A stretch of 64,000 nt of DNA from Salinicoccus sp. RF5 (GCF_020786625.1 NZ_JAJGRC010000002.1:124001-188000); one strand, 5' to 3'. Shown: positions 26,738-35,254, numbered from the stretch's first letter. Numbers and translations are program-made. Notes: generated by a model not told the origin, from the sequence alone.

Positions 26738-26750
26738 AGCAATCGCTCCT
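25711..26750. repeat. 1,040-bp inverted repeat, right arm (uxuA copy 2)
   Basis: Reverse complement of 20772-21811 with only a few substitutions found. The 3.9-kb segment between the arms holds the ROK, uxuB-type, kdgK and kdgA genes and could invert by homologous recombination. Confidence 0.9.
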
Positions 26751-26779
26751 CAAAGTCATATTAATTTTCAGATAAATAT

Positions 26780-26811
26780 TGTAAAGCGTTTTCATATTTG
26801 TTAATATGAAA
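26780..26811. promoter_or_regulatory. Operator region between uxuA copy 2 and the LacI gene
   Basis: TGTAAAGCGTTTTCA (26780-26794) is a cre/LacI-type sequence with one extra base relative to the cre consensus. It covers the -35 region of the minus-strand uxuA promoter (TTTACA then TAATAT, 16-base spacer). It overlaps a perfect 9-bp inverted repeat TTTCATATT-N4-AATATGAAA at 26790-26811. CcpA or the adjacent LacI protein may bind here. Confidence 0.5.
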
Positions 26812-26819
26812 TCACATAG

Positions 26820-26847
26820 TTTACTAAATCGTTTTATCAATTATAAA
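26820..26847 (+). promoter_or_regulatory. Promoter of the LacI-TRAP2 operon
   Basis: TTTACT (26820-26825) and TATAAA (26842-26847) with a 16-base spacer, 12 bases before the start codon of the LacI-type gene, with AAAGG as ribosome site. Confidence 0.5.
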
Positions 26848-26858
26848 GGTAGTATAAC

Positions 26859-27848
26859 ATGAAAAAAATCACAATTAAAGATGTGGCAAAAAGAGCAGGG
26901 GTCTCTGTTAGTACAGTTTCCCAATACCTCAATAAGAGATATCACTACATGAGTGATGCAACAAAACATAGAATAGATGTCGCTATAAAAGAACTGGATT
27001 ACGAACCAAATTTTCTAGCAAGAAATTTGAAAAGTAAGTCTACAAAAACAATTGGAATCATCGTAGCTAATATTCTTCATCATTTTTCTACCTCCATTAC
27101 AAGAAGCATAGAAGATTATTGTGATAGTAATGGATATCATCTTATTATTTGCAATGCAGATGATGACTCTGAAAAAGAGAAGAAATACATACAAAATTTG
27201 ATATCCAAGCAAGTTGACGGATTAATTATATTTCCTACCTTTGGTAACGAACAGCTGTATCAGCAGCTATTAGATAAAAAGTATCCTATTGTCTTTATTG
27301 ATCGTTATATAAAAGGCCTAAATGTACCAACCTTTAAATTGGATAACACATCAGCCATCCAAAAGTCCTACGACTATTTAATGAAATTTAAGCTCAATAG
27401 AATCTATTACATCAGTACATCTTTAGATAAAAATATAACTCCAAGAATTGAGAGAATGGAAACTTTTAAATCCATTCAAGAAAAAACAAATGATTTGAAT
27501 GAACACATCATAATTTCGGAAGATGTTGCCAATTTAAAAGAAGCAATTTCGAGAAATATGGACCTATCGGTTGATAGGAATGGCGTTATTCTTGCGAACG
27601 ACTTTGCTTTAGCAGAATTTTTAAGTTTTACAACTGGGCAGAAATTACCGTTGCATGAGAAATTCAAACTAGTCTCAATTGATGATATTCAACTTGCCCA
27701 ACTGTATCAGCCACCCATCTCAACTATAAAGCAGCCTATAGAAACCATTTCTGAAAACGCTTTAAACTGTTTACTTCAACAGATTAAAAATGAAAAGCAT
27801 ACTTATGATCTTATTAATGAATATGAACCTGTATTAATAGAAAGGTAG
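26859..27848 (+). CDS. LacI-family transcriptional regulator (KdgR-like)
   Basis: The 329-residue protein opens with a LacI helix-turn-helix, IKDVAKRAGVSVSTVSQYLN (residues 4-23), and hinge segment YEPNFLARNLKSKSTKTIGI, followed by a periplasmic-binding-protein-like effector domain (IICNADDDSEKEKKYIQNLISKQVDGLIIFPT). It heads a sugar-acid operon and its stop directly abuts the next gene. It probably represses this operon and possibly the divergent uxuA-kdgA-kdgK operon. DNA here is clearly AT-richer than in the flanking uronate genes. Confidence 0.9.
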   Translation: MKKITIKDVAKRAGVSVSTVSQYLNKRYHYMSDATKHRIDVAIKELDYEPNFLARNLKSKSTKTIGIIVANILHHFSTSITRSIEDYCDSNGYHLIICNADDDSEKEKKYIQNLISKQVDGLIIFPTFGNEQLYQQLLDKKYPIVFIDRYIKGLNVPTFKLDNTSAIQKSYDYLMKFKLNRIYYISTSLDKNITPRIERMETFKSIQEKTNDLNEHIIISEDVANLKEAISRNMDLSVDRNGVILANDFALAEFLSFTTGQKLPLHEKFKLVSIDDIQLAQLYQPPISTIKQPIETISENALNCLLQQIKNEKHTYDLINEYEPVLIER

Positions 27849-27860
27849 GTGGAGAGAAGG

Positions 27861-28877
27861 ATGTCAACGGTAACAATCAATGTGAAGGAAGCAAGAAGAA
27901 AAGCAGTTAAAAAGTTCACTGATTTAGGATTGGGTAAAAAACACGCCTGTGTCGTTACAGAGGTCCTTCTGCATGCCGATCAAAGAGGCGTCTCCTCCCA
28001 CGGTTTAATGAGGATCGAGCATTATCTGGAAAGAATTCGTCAAGGAGGGTTGAATATCTCACCCAATGTGACGTTCGAAGATACATCGGGCTCATCATTT
28101 ATATGCGATGGTGATGACGGCATGGGGCATTATATAGTGAACTGTGCAGTAGACTATGCATTGGAAAAAGCCGAGGAACAGGGAGTTGTTATGGGGCTTA
28201 TCAAAAAGAGCAGTCATTGCGGTGCTTTGTCATACTTTGTCAAAGAAATAGCTGAACAGGGATATATAGGAATAATGCTCAGTCAAACAGATACTATTGC
28301 AGTGCCATTTAAAGGTACTTCTCCATATTTCGGAAGTAACCCTATAGCTTTTGGTTTTCCAAAAGGTAAACAAGAATATCCGACAATAATTGATATGGCT
28401 ACGACTGAGGTAGCGCTAGGAAAAGTTTTACACGCACAGGATAACGGCTCTCAAATACCATATGGTTGGGGGACGGATGAAGAGGGTCGAGAAACAGATA
28501 ACCCTAATGAAATAAAATATCTAAAGCATTTTGGTGGCCCAAAAGGTTATGCACTGGCATTTGCAATTGATGTACTTACTGGCATATTAGGGAACGAATC
28601 CTATGGTACAAATATTCCGTCCATGTATAAAGAATTGGGTAAGTTTCGAAATCTATCTCAGAGCATAATCGTCATTAATCCAAAAATGTTTGGAGATAAT
28701 CTTTTATTCGAAAAACTGCTGCAGCAAATGGAGACAGAGTTAAAGGATATCCCTACCTCTGACGGCTCGAAGGTTAAAGTTCCTGGTGATATTGAAAAGG
28801 ACAAGGCAGTTGGGTCTGATGAAGTAGTTATCAATAATAAGCTTTACAAATTTTTGAATGGGGAGGAAGAACAATGA
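27861..28877 (+). CDS. Ldh2-family NAD(P)-dependent oxidoreductase (YiaK/malate dehydrogenase type)
   Basis: The 338-residue protein belongs to the LDH2/MDG fold, seen from HADQRGVSSHGLMRIEHYLERI (catalytic His region, about residue 45), KKSSHCGALSYFVKEIAEQG and GSNPIAFGFP. Family members reduce 2-oxo acids such as 2,3-diketo-L-gulonate (YiaK), ureidoglycolate or malate. Combined with a TRAP transporter, zinc dehydrogenase and mannonate enzymes, a role on a ketogulonate-like sugar acid is likely, but the precise reaction is unknown. ATG 27861 is preferred; a GTG at 27849 immediately after the LacI stop is an alternative adding four residues. It overlaps dctP2 by four bases. Confidence 0.82.
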   Translation: MSTVTINVKEARRKAVKKFTDLGLGKKHACVVTEVLLHADQRGVSSHGLMRIEHYLERIRQGGLNISPNVTFEDTSGSSFICDGDDGMGHYIVNCAVDYALEKAEEQGVVMGLIKKSSHCGALSYFVKEIAEQGYIGIMLSQTDTIAVPFKGTSPYFGSNPIAFGFPKGKQEYPTIIDMATTEVALGKVLHAQDNGSQIPYGWGTDEEGRETDNPNEIKYLKHFGGPKGYALAFAIDVLTGILGNESYGTNIPSMYKELGKFRNLSQSIIVINPKMFGDNLLFEKLLQQMETELKDIPTSDGSKVKVPGDIEKDKAVGSDEVVINNKLYKFLNGEEEQ

Positions 28878-29920
28878 AAAAGTTTTTGTTTCTAGCAATT
28901 TTCTCAATTATGGTTTTGGCATTAGCAGCGTGTGGCAATGGAGGAGACGAGGCTGAAAACCAAGAAGGCAGTGAAAGTGAAAGCGAGGGTTCTGAGGAAC
29001 AAGCTAGTAATGATGGAGAGCAGTATACTTGGAGCTTGGGCCATTTGGCAAATGAGGAACACATTTGGCATAATACCTCAGAAGAATTTGCCAGCTTGGT
29101 TGAAGAAAAAACAGATGGTCAAATTACAATAGAAATTTATCCTAACAACCAACTTGGTGGCGAAGTGGATACAATTAATAGTATCCGTGCAGGCAATGCA
29201 GATATGGTGATTACTGGCGAATCCATGGAAAATTGGTCGCCAAAAGCAGCACTTCTAGCAGCACCTTATGCACTTCGTGATTCAGAGCATCTTCAAACTG
29301 TAGTTGAAGGAGATGTAGGTCAGGAAATAGAAGAGGATATCGTCGAAAACGTAGGGGTCACGCCATTGTTTTACATGGAAAGAGCGCCAAGGAACCTAAC
29401 TTCCAATGAGCCAGTTGAAACACCTGAAGACTTGAGTGGCTTCAATATGAGAATACCTAACGTACCTCTCTTCATGGACGCTTGGAGTGCGGCGGGAGCA
29501 AGTCCTCAAGTTATGGATTTTAACGAAGTATTTACTGGACTTCAACAGGGTGTAATCGATGGCCAGGAAAACCCTGTCGATCTGATCCACAGTGGTGGTC
29601 TTTATGAAGTCCAAAACTATGTCAATGAAACTGAGCATGTCTACTCTTGGATTTATGTAGTCGTCGGTAATGATCAATGGGAAGAGATAGGTGAAGACTT
29701 GCAACAGAGTGTTCTAGAGGCGGCGGAAGAAGCTCAGGCTCATGCAAGAGAGCTTCTTAATGAAGAAATTGACAATTATAGACAGATGCTTATAGATGAA
29801 GGTATGGAATTCGTTGAAGTAGATAAGGAAGCATTCCAAGAAGCTATGCAACCAGGAATTGAAAATTCGCTGGATGAAGAGCAAATGGAACTTTATCAGC
29901 GTATTATTGAAACAGAATAG
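28874..29920 (+). CDS. TRAP transporter substrate-binding lipoprotein, second system
   Basis: The 348-residue DctP-type receptor has a lipoprotein signal peptide ending in LAAC (Cys20), then a 30-residue acidic Glu/Ser-rich linker before the binding domain, which contains IYPNNQLGGEVD, FNMRIPNVPLFMDAWSAAGASPQVM (carboxylate-binding Arg) and FTGLQQGVIDGQENP. It differs clearly from the first TRAP receptor (16540-17553), so substrate probably differs. The ligand is inferred to be a sugar acid feeding UxuA. A strong hairpin directly after its stop separates it from the membrane subunits. Confidence 0.9.
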   Translation: MKKFLFLAIFSIMVLALAACGNGGDEAENQEGSESESEGSEEQASNDGEQYTWSLGHLANEEHIWHNTSEEFASLVEEKTDGQITIEIYPNNQLGGEVDTINSIRAGNADMVITGESMENWSPKAALLAAPYALRDSEHLQTVVEGDVGQEIEEDIVENVGVTPLFYMERAPRNLTSNEPVETPEDLSGFNMRIPNVPLFMDAWSAAGASPQVMDFNEVFTGLQQGVIDGQENPVDLIHSGGLYEVQNYVNETEHVYSWIYVVVGNDQWEEIGEDLQQSVLEAAEEAQAHARELLNEEIDNYRQMLIDEGMEFVEVDKEAFQEAMQPGIENSLDEEQMELYQRIIETE

Positions 29921-29925
29921 AAAAG

Positions 29926-29956
29926 TTAAAGGGATAGAGCTTCTCTATCCCTTTAA
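29926..29956 (+). terminator. Intercistronic hairpin between dctP2 and dctQ2
   Basis: A perfect 14-bp stem (TTAAAGGGATAGAG with CTCTATCCCTTTAA) and 3-base loop lie between two genes of one operon. No T run follows, so it is more likely a partial terminator or 3'-end stabiliser that keeps receptor mRNA in excess over permease mRNA. Confidence 0.7.
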
Positions 29957-29974
29957 TAAATTGAGGTGAAAAAA

Positions 29975-30448
29975 ATGAAATTTGCAAAAGTTTTCTTTAG
30001 ATTACTTGAAAAAGTTCTCTCATTTTTGACTATAATCTCTTTTATTGGTCTCGTAGCAGTAGTCTTATTGCAGATAGGAGCCAGGTTTACAACTACATCT
30101 TTTATTTGGACTGAAGAAACTACAAGATATCTGTTTTTATTCACCATCGCTTTTGGAGCAGGATTAGGTGTCATTAAGAACGAATATATGGGCATCGACT
30201 TCATTCTTGAAATATTTTCAGAAAAGGGAAGAGCGTTATATTTAAGGTCTACTTATGTGATTATGATCATAACCAACGGTATTATTGCTTATTATGGTTA
30301 TGAATTCATTCTACTAGGCCAAGGTCAAGACACTTCAACTTTAGGGTTTAGTATGGCATATATTCATCTTTCAATTTTCCTTATGGCATTTTTTATAATG
30401 ATCTTTTATATTGAGAAACTTATTGATAAGGATGTGAATTTGCAATGA
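29975..30448 (+). CDS. TRAP transporter small membrane subunit, second system
   Basis: The 157-residue DctQ-type protein has four helices and the conserved VVLLQIGARFTTTSFIWTEETTRYLFLF region. ATG 29975 sits six bases after GAGGTG; a GTG nine bases earlier lies inside that ribosome site and is not used. The gene overlaps dctM2 by four bases. Confidence 0.88.
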   Translation: MKFAKVFFRLLEKVLSFLTIISFIGLVAVVLLQIGARFTTTSFIWTEETTRYLFLFTIAFGAGLGVIKNEYMGIDFILEIFSEKGRALYLRSTYVIMIITNGIIAYYGYEFILLGQGQDTSTLGFSMAYIHLSIFLMAFFIMIFYIEKLIDKDVNLQ

Positions 30449-31719
30449 TGGCGTTATTACTTTTTGGTCTATTCTTTCTATTAATGATATTGCGGATTCC
30501 AATAGCATTCAGTTTGGCTATTTCGTCTATGATATATCTTTTCGTAAATGGCATTCCACTCAATATTGTTCCTCAGAGAATGTTTGGAGGACTTAATTCC
30601 TTTGTTCTTATTTGTATTCCCGGCTTTATACTGGCGGGTAATCTGATGAATGCGAGTGGTATTACAGAAAGAATCATCAAGTTTGCAGACAGCCTTCTTG
30701 GTCATATAAGAGGAGGTCTAGGTTTGGCCAACGTAGGTGCTTCTCTTGGTTTTGCCGGGATATCTGGTACTGCACTGGCAGATACTGCAAGTATAGGTTC
30801 TGTGATGATTCCTGCGATGAAAAAAAGAGGATATGATGCAAAGTTTGCAGCTGCAGTTACATCATCATCTTCTACGGTAGGTCCCATCATCCCACCTTCA
30901 TTGCCCCTTATCATAGTAGGTACATTGGCAACAGTTTCAATAGGCGACCTGTTCATAGCAGGAGCAATCCCTGGTTTCATGCTGGGGCTGGGGCTGATGA
31001 TTCCTACATATTTGATATCAGTAAAAAGAGGATATCCTAAAGAACCGAGAGTACCTATAAAAGGCATTGCTAAAGATTTCTTCGGAGCCTTCTGGGCAAT
31101 TATGATGGTGGTCATCATACTCTATGGAATTCTTGGAGGCTTCTTCACTCCTACTGAAGCATCAATTATAGCGGTAGTTTATGCCTTCTTGGTTGGGTTA
31201 TTCATTTACAAAGACTTGAAAATAAAGTCTGTGCCAAACGTTATACTTACCTCAATGGTTCAGACTGCTTCAATAATGATGCTTGTGGCATTTGCTAACC
31301 TCTTCGGTTGGATCTTAACGAGTGAAGGCATTCCAGGGATGGTTGCAAACACAATATTGTCCATTAGTGGTAACGATGTAATAGCAATACTGCTAATACT
31401 ATTACTATTATTAATAGTAGGTACTTTCATGGAAACGATTGCTGCGCTTGTTATTCTATTCCCTGTGCTTTTACCTGTAGCATCACAGGTGGGTATGGAT
31501 CCAATCCAGTTTGGGATTGTCATGGTTCTAGGACTGGTTATAGGACTATCGACACCACCAGTGGGTGTATGTCTTTTTGTGGCTGCGAGTATCGGAAAAG
31601 TCGGCATTTTAACTGTAAGTAAAGAGTTGTTACCGTTTCTGTTCGTAAGTATTATCGTCCTACTCCTTGTAGCCTTTATCCCATCCATTACATTATTCTT
31701 ACCGAATTTATTTGAATAG
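30445..31719 (+). CDS. TRAP transporter large permease subunit, second system
   Basis: The 424-residue DctM-type permease has GLGLANVGASLGFAGISGTALADTASIGSVMIPAM, STVGPIIPPSLPLIIVG and the C-terminal GLSTPPVGVCLFVAASIGKV. It couples Na+ to uptake of the ligand brought by the dctP2 lipoprotein. It is followed 12 bases later by the zinc dehydrogenase. Confidence 0.92.
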   Translation: MMALLLFGLFFLLMILRIPIAFSLAISSMIYLFVNGIPLNIVPQRMFGGLNSFVLICIPGFILAGNLMNASGITERIIKFADSLLGHIRGGLGLANVGASLGFAGISGTALADTASIGSVMIPAMKKRGYDAKFAAAVTSSSSTVGPIIPPSLPLIIVGTLATVSIGDLFIAGAIPGFMLGLGLMIPTYLISVKRGYPKEPRVPIKGIAKDFFGAFWAIMMVVIILYGILGGFFTPTEASIIAVVYAFLVGLFIYKDLKIKSVPNVILTSMVQTASIMMLVAFANLFGWILTSEGIPGMVANTILSISGNDVIAILLILLLLLIVGTFMETIAALVILFPVLLPVASQVGMDPIQFGIVMVLGLVIGLSTPPVGVCLFVAASIGKVGILTVSKELLPFLFVSIIVLLLVAFIPSITLFLPNLFE

Positions 31720-31731
31720 GAGCGATTATTC

Positions 31732-32742
31732 ATGAAACAAATTCTAGTAAAAGAACCTAATCAGATTGAAGTTGTCGAAGCAGAAGAAGTTGTGAATATA
31801 GAAAACAATGAAGTTAAGGTAAAAGTCTTATATGCCGGACTATGCGGATCAGATGTCCATATCTTTGAGGGGCATAATCCATTTGCGACGTATCCAAGAA
31901 TTATTGGTCATGAGGTGATGGGCACAGTTGAAAAAGTGGGTGCTGACGTTACAAGCCTTGAACTGGGTGACCAAGTAGTACTTGAGCCAATTAAAACATG
32001 TGGAAAATGTAAGCCATGCAAAATTGGTCGTCCGAACATCTGCGAGAAACTGCAAGTCTATGGTGTACACAGAGATGGAGGGATGCAAGATTCATTTGTA
32101 ATTGAGAGTGACAAGTTGCATAAGGTTTCTTCTGAAGTAGAACCGGAAAAAGCAGTCCTTACAGAGCCTTTGACAATTGGTGCACAGGCTTCTTTTAGAG
32201 GAGAAGTAGGGGAGGGTGACACTGTGCTCATTCAAGGTGCTGGCACCATCGGACTCTGTTGTCTTTTAATAGCCAAGTATAAGGGAGCAACGGTGATCGT
32301 CTCGGATTTGGATGAAGGTAAACTTTCATTTGCCAAAGAAAAGGGGGCAGATTATACCATTAATGTAGGGGAATATAATTTGTTGGATGAAGTTTATAAA
32401 TTAACTGATGACAAAGGTGTAGATGTGTCGATGGATGCCGTGGGCATCAATGCAACCTTTGAAAATGCAATCAAATCCTGTGCGCCAGCAGGTAAAGTGG
32501 TTGTGCTAGGTTTTGAGGAAAAACCGGCACAGGTGAGTCAGGTGGATATAACAAAAGGTGAACTCGATATACGGGGTTCAAGACTTCAGACACATCAATT
32601 CCCATTTGTCGTTGATCTACTGGAACGGAATCTGATCAATGTGGAGGATATTGTGACTCATATTAAAGATAAAGACGAGATTACAGAAGCCTTAGAGCTT
32701 TTTAAAGATGATAACAGCAGGAAGATTCTTATTAAATTTTAG
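31732..32742 (+). CDS. Zinc-dependent medium-chain dehydrogenase, L-gulonate/L-galactonate 5-dehydrogenase-like
   Basis: The 336-residue MDR enzyme has catalytic zinc ligands Cys38, His60 and Glu61 (GLCGSD, GHEVMG) and the structural zinc cluster CGKCKPCKIGRPNIC (Cys89, 92, 95, 103), followed by the Rossmann motif GAGTIGL. Polyol and aldonate dehydrogenases (LgoD, RspB-like, threonine and sorbitol dehydrogenases) share this layout. Located between a TRAP system and uxuA/uxuB-type genes, it plausibly oxidises an aldonate such as L-gulonate to D-fructuronate, which then enters the mannonate route. Substrate is inference. Confidence 0.82.
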   Translation: MKQILVKEPNQIEVVEAEEVVNIENNEVKVKVLYAGLCGSDVHIFEGHNPFATYPRIIGHEVMGTVEKVGADVTSLELGDQVVLEPIKTCGKCKPCKIGRPNICEKLQVYGVHRDGGMQDSFVIESDKLHKVSSEVEPEKAVLTEPLTIGAQASFRGEVGEGDTVLIQGAGTIGLCCLLIAKYKGATVIVSDLDEGKLSFAKEKGADYTINVGEYNLLDEVYKLTDDKGVDVSMDAVGINATFENAIKSCAPAGKVVVLGFEEKPAQVSQVDITKGELDIRGSRLQTHQFPFVVDLLERNLINVEDIVTHIKDKDEITEALELFKDDNSRKILIKF

Positions 32743-32753
32743 GCGGGGATCCC

Positions 32754-33821
32754 ATGGAGATGACATTCAGATGGTTTGGAGATCAAAACGACTCTGTAAA
32801 CCTTTCAGATATAAGACAGATACCGAATGTTAAAGGAATTGTTTGGACGCTATTAAATCAGCCTGTAGGAGAGGCTTGGCCAGAAGAGGAGATCGCCCGA
32901 GAGGTGTCGAAAATCAAAGAAAATGGTTTTCATCCGGAGGTGGTCGAGAGCCTGAATATTCATGAAGATATTAAACTGGGTAAGCCTACGAGGGATGACT
33001 ATATTAAGAAATATATAGATACGATGGAAATTTTGTCAAAGCATGGGGTTAGAGTGATTTGCTATAATTTCATGCCGGTTTTCGATTGGATAAGAACAGA
33101 CTTGGAGAGGCCACTCGAGGATAATTCGACAGCAATGCATTATGAGCATAAAATATTGGATGATATGAGTCCAAAAGACCTTATTCATAACATGAAAGAG
33201 AATACTTCTTTTGAACTTCCAGGTTGGGAGAAGGAGAAGTTGGACATAATTCAAGATTTGTTTAAAGCTTATGAAAGTGTCACGAGGGAAAGTCTTTGGG
33301 ATAACTTACAATACTTTTTGGAAGCAGTAATACCTAAAGCGGAAGAACTGGATATAAGATTAGCAATTCATCCTGACGATCCACCATGGTCACTATTTAA
33401 TTTGCCCAGAATCATCTCCAATGAAAGAGACATCAATAGACTGATTAATTTGTATCCGAGTACCCACAACGGTTTTACTTTTTGCACAGGTTCCCTCGGG
33501 GCCAATAGGGATAACGATCTAGTGGAAATAGCTAAAAAATATGTTGACCATATATTTTTTGCGCATATTCGCAATATCAGATATTTAAATGACACGGATT
33601 TTGTTGAAACTTCGCATAGAGAATGTGACGGAAACATTCCAATTTTATCAGTCTTAGAAACACTATATAGAAATGATTTCAAATATTATATACGACCTGA
33701 TCATGGAAGACAATTATGGAATGAAGAGTGTAGACCTGGATATGGGCTGTATGACAGAGCGCTTGGCATAATGTATATGAATGGAATCATCGATCATCTT
33801 GATAAGGAGGATAAAAAATGA
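32754..33821 (+). CDS. uxuA: Mannonate dehydratase, divergent copy 3
   Basis: The 355-residue protein keeps the UxuA landmarks MEMTFRWFGDQNDSVNLSDIRQI, CYNFMPVFDW, AIHPDDPPWSLFNLPRI, FCTGSLGANRDNDL and RPDHGRQLWNEECRPGYGLYDRALGIMYMNGI, but differs widely from the two near-identical copies and is written in AT-richer codons. It should form 2-keto-3-deoxygluconate from D-mannonate. It overlaps the following SDR gene by four bases, so the two are coupled. Confidence 0.92.
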   Translation: MEMTFRWFGDQNDSVNLSDIRQIPNVKGIVWTLLNQPVGEAWPEEEIAREVSKIKENGFHPEVVESLNIHEDIKLGKPTRDDYIKKYIDTMEILSKHGVRVICYNFMPVFDWIRTDLERPLEDNSTAMHYEHKILDDMSPKDLIHNMKENTSFELPGWEKEKLDIIQDLFKAYESVTRESLWDNLQYFLEAVIPKAEELDIRLAIHPDDPPWSLFNLPRIISNERDINRLINLYPSTHNGFTFCTGSLGANRDNDLVEIAKKYVDHIFFAHIRNIRYLNDTDFVETSHRECDGNIPILSVLETLYRNDFKYYIRPDHGRQLWNEECRPGYGLYDRALGIMYMNGIIDHLDKEDKK

Positions 33822-34645
33822 GTTACTTTGAAGGCAAGAATGTAGTAGTAACTGGAGGTACAGGGATATTGTGCAAGGCAATGGCTGAGTTTCTTGTGAA
33901 GGAAGGTGCCAACGTAGCCGTTTTATCAAGAGGGGAAGAAGCGGGGCTTTCGGTCGAAGAGGAACTGTCTGGTCAGCTTGGTAAATGTAAATTCATTCAG
34001 TGTGATGTTTTGGATGAAGATTCAGTGAAAAATGCTAAGAAGAATTTTAATGAAACTTTCGGTACGTGCAATATCTTAATAAATGGGGCTGGAGGCAACA
34101 ATCCAAAAGCCTCCACAACATTCGAAACTCATACTGATGCAACTGTTGAAGGACAGGGATTTAAAGATTTGGATTTGAAAAGTTTTTCCAAGACCATGGA
34201 TCTTAATTTCATGGGTACCGTAATTCCTACACAAATATTTGCAGAAGATATGGTTGATGATGGAAACGGCACTATATTAAACATCAGTTCAATGAGTGCT
34301 TTCGCTCCAATGACGAAAGTTCCTGCCTATAGTGCAGGAAAAGCCTCAATAAATAACTTTACCCAATGGCTGGCAGTATACTACGGGGAAGCTAATATTA
34401 GAGTAAATGCAATTGCGCCTGGTTTTTTCATTACTAAACAGAACCATGATCTATTGATAGATTCTAATGGAAAATATACAGAAAGAGCTCAAAAGATTCT
34501 GAACAATACACCAATGAATAGGTTTGGCGATCCGCAAGATTTGATTGGCCCAGTAAAATGGTTATTGAATGATGAGGAGTCTAACTTTGTAACTGGAGTT
34601 GTAGTTCCGATAGACGGAGGATTCATGGCTTATTCAGGAGTCTGA
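33818..34645 (+). CDS. SDR-family D-mannonate oxidoreductase (fructuronate reductase), copy 2
   Basis: The 275-residue short-chain dehydrogenase has TGGTGILCKAMAEFL, NGAGGNNPKAST, and catalytic NISSMSAF with PAYSAGKAS. It ends with GVVVPIDGGFMAYSGV, like the copy at 23122-23973, to which it is clearly related but diverged. It would reduce D-fructuronate to D-mannonate. It closes the AT-rich operon and is followed by a strong terminator. Confidence 0.85.
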   Translation: MSYFEGKNVVVTGGTGILCKAMAEFLVKEGANVAVLSRGEEAGLSVEEELSGQLGKCKFIQCDVLDEDSVKNAKKNFNETFGTCNILINGAGGNNPKASTTFETHTDATVEGQGFKDLDLKSFSKTMDLNFMGTVIPTQIFAEDMVDDGNGTILNISSMSAFAPMTKVPAYSAGKASINNFTQWLAVYYGEANIRVNAIAPGFFITKQNHDLLIDSNGKYTERAQKILNNTPMNRFGDPQDLIGPVKWLLNDEESNFVTGVVVPIDGGFMAYSGV

Positions 34646-34661
34646 AATCAATGGAAATATT

Positions 34662-34710
34662 AAAAAAGAATGGATGCTACTTCATATGATATAGCATCCA
34701 TTCTTTTTTT
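34662..34710 (+). terminator. Terminator of the second sugar-acid operon
   Basis: An 18-bp perfect stem (outer A6/T6 plus GAATGGATGCTA with TAGCATCCATTC) and a 12-base loop, ending in seven T residues. Confidence 0.92.
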
Positions 34711-34722
34711 GAACTATTTTAA

Positions 34723-34767
34723 AGTAAACGTTTCCAATGGAAATCTTATTTGAAGTAACCGTTTACA
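34723..34767. promoter_or_regulatory. Two cre-like sites upstream of the MarR gene
   Basis: AGTAACCGTTTACA (34754-34767, reverse complement TGTAAACGGTTACT) matches 13 of 14 cre consensus positions, and AGTAAACGTTTCCA (34723-34736) is a weaker match. CcpA-dependent control is suggested. Confidence 0.45.
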
Positions 34768-34771
34768 CTCA

Positions 34772-34816
34772 TTGACTTGTTTACAGACACCCTTTATAAT
34801 TAGTTAGTCTAACTAA
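34772..34816 (+). promoter_or_regulatory. Promoter and MarR operator palindrome
   Basis: TTGACT (34772-34777) and a perfect TATAAT (34795-34800) have a 17-base spacer. The 17-base perfect palindrome TTAGTTAGTCTAACTAA (34800-34816) starts at the end of the -10 element, the expected position for MarR autorepression. Confidence 0.8.
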
Positions 34817-34832
34817 CCAAAGGGGTGATCCC

Positions 34833-35240
34833 GTGCGTATCGAACAGGAATTTTTTGAAGCCTATATGGCAATATACCGCCCTTATATCAACCGGGCAAA
34901 CAGTGTCCTGTCGACATATAAGCTGTACAGTTCCCAGTGGCTGATACTGAAGGATATCGAAAAGAATGGTACGACGACCTCAGTGGATGTGAGCCGGCGG
35001 CGGGGAATCGAGAAGCCGACGGCGACGAAAGTGATCAAGCATCTGCTTGAACTCGGCCTCATCCAATCTCATCAGGGAGAAGATCGCCGTATTAAATATT
35101 TGACGATGACGGAGGAAGGAAAGCGCCTTTACGACGAAGTCAGCGATAAGATGAATCAGATGCAGCAAGAAGTGCTGAAGGATTTTGAAATTGACGAGGT
35201 TCAAGAGCTGATTGCATCACTCAGGAGAATGAACTTATAG
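34833..35240 (+). CDS. MarR-family transcriptional regulator
   Basis: The 135-residue winged-helix protein has the MarR core LYSSQWLILKDIEKNGTTTSVDVSRRRGIEKPTATKVIKHLLELGLIQSHQGEDRRIKYLTMTEEG. It starts at GTG 34833 after AGGGGTGATCCC. It is followed 14 bases later by an MFS exporter gene, the usual arrangement in which MarR represses an efflux pump and is released by its substrate. The perfect palindrome at 34800-34816 is the probable operator. Confidence 0.92.
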   Translation: MRIEQEFFEAYMAIYRPYINRANSVLSTYKLYSSQWLILKDIEKNGTTTSVDVSRRRGIEKPTATKVIKHLLELGLIQSHQGEDRRIKYLTMTEEGKRLYDEVSDKMNQMQQEVLKDFEIDEVQELIASLRRMNL

Positions 35241-35254
35241 AAAGGTGTGCTACT

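Noticed and set aside
34800-34816. TTAGTT/AACTAA palindrome as a third ROK operator
   Set aside because: Half-sites look alike but the spacing is five instead of nine bases and it lies on the MarR promoter, so it fits MarR better.
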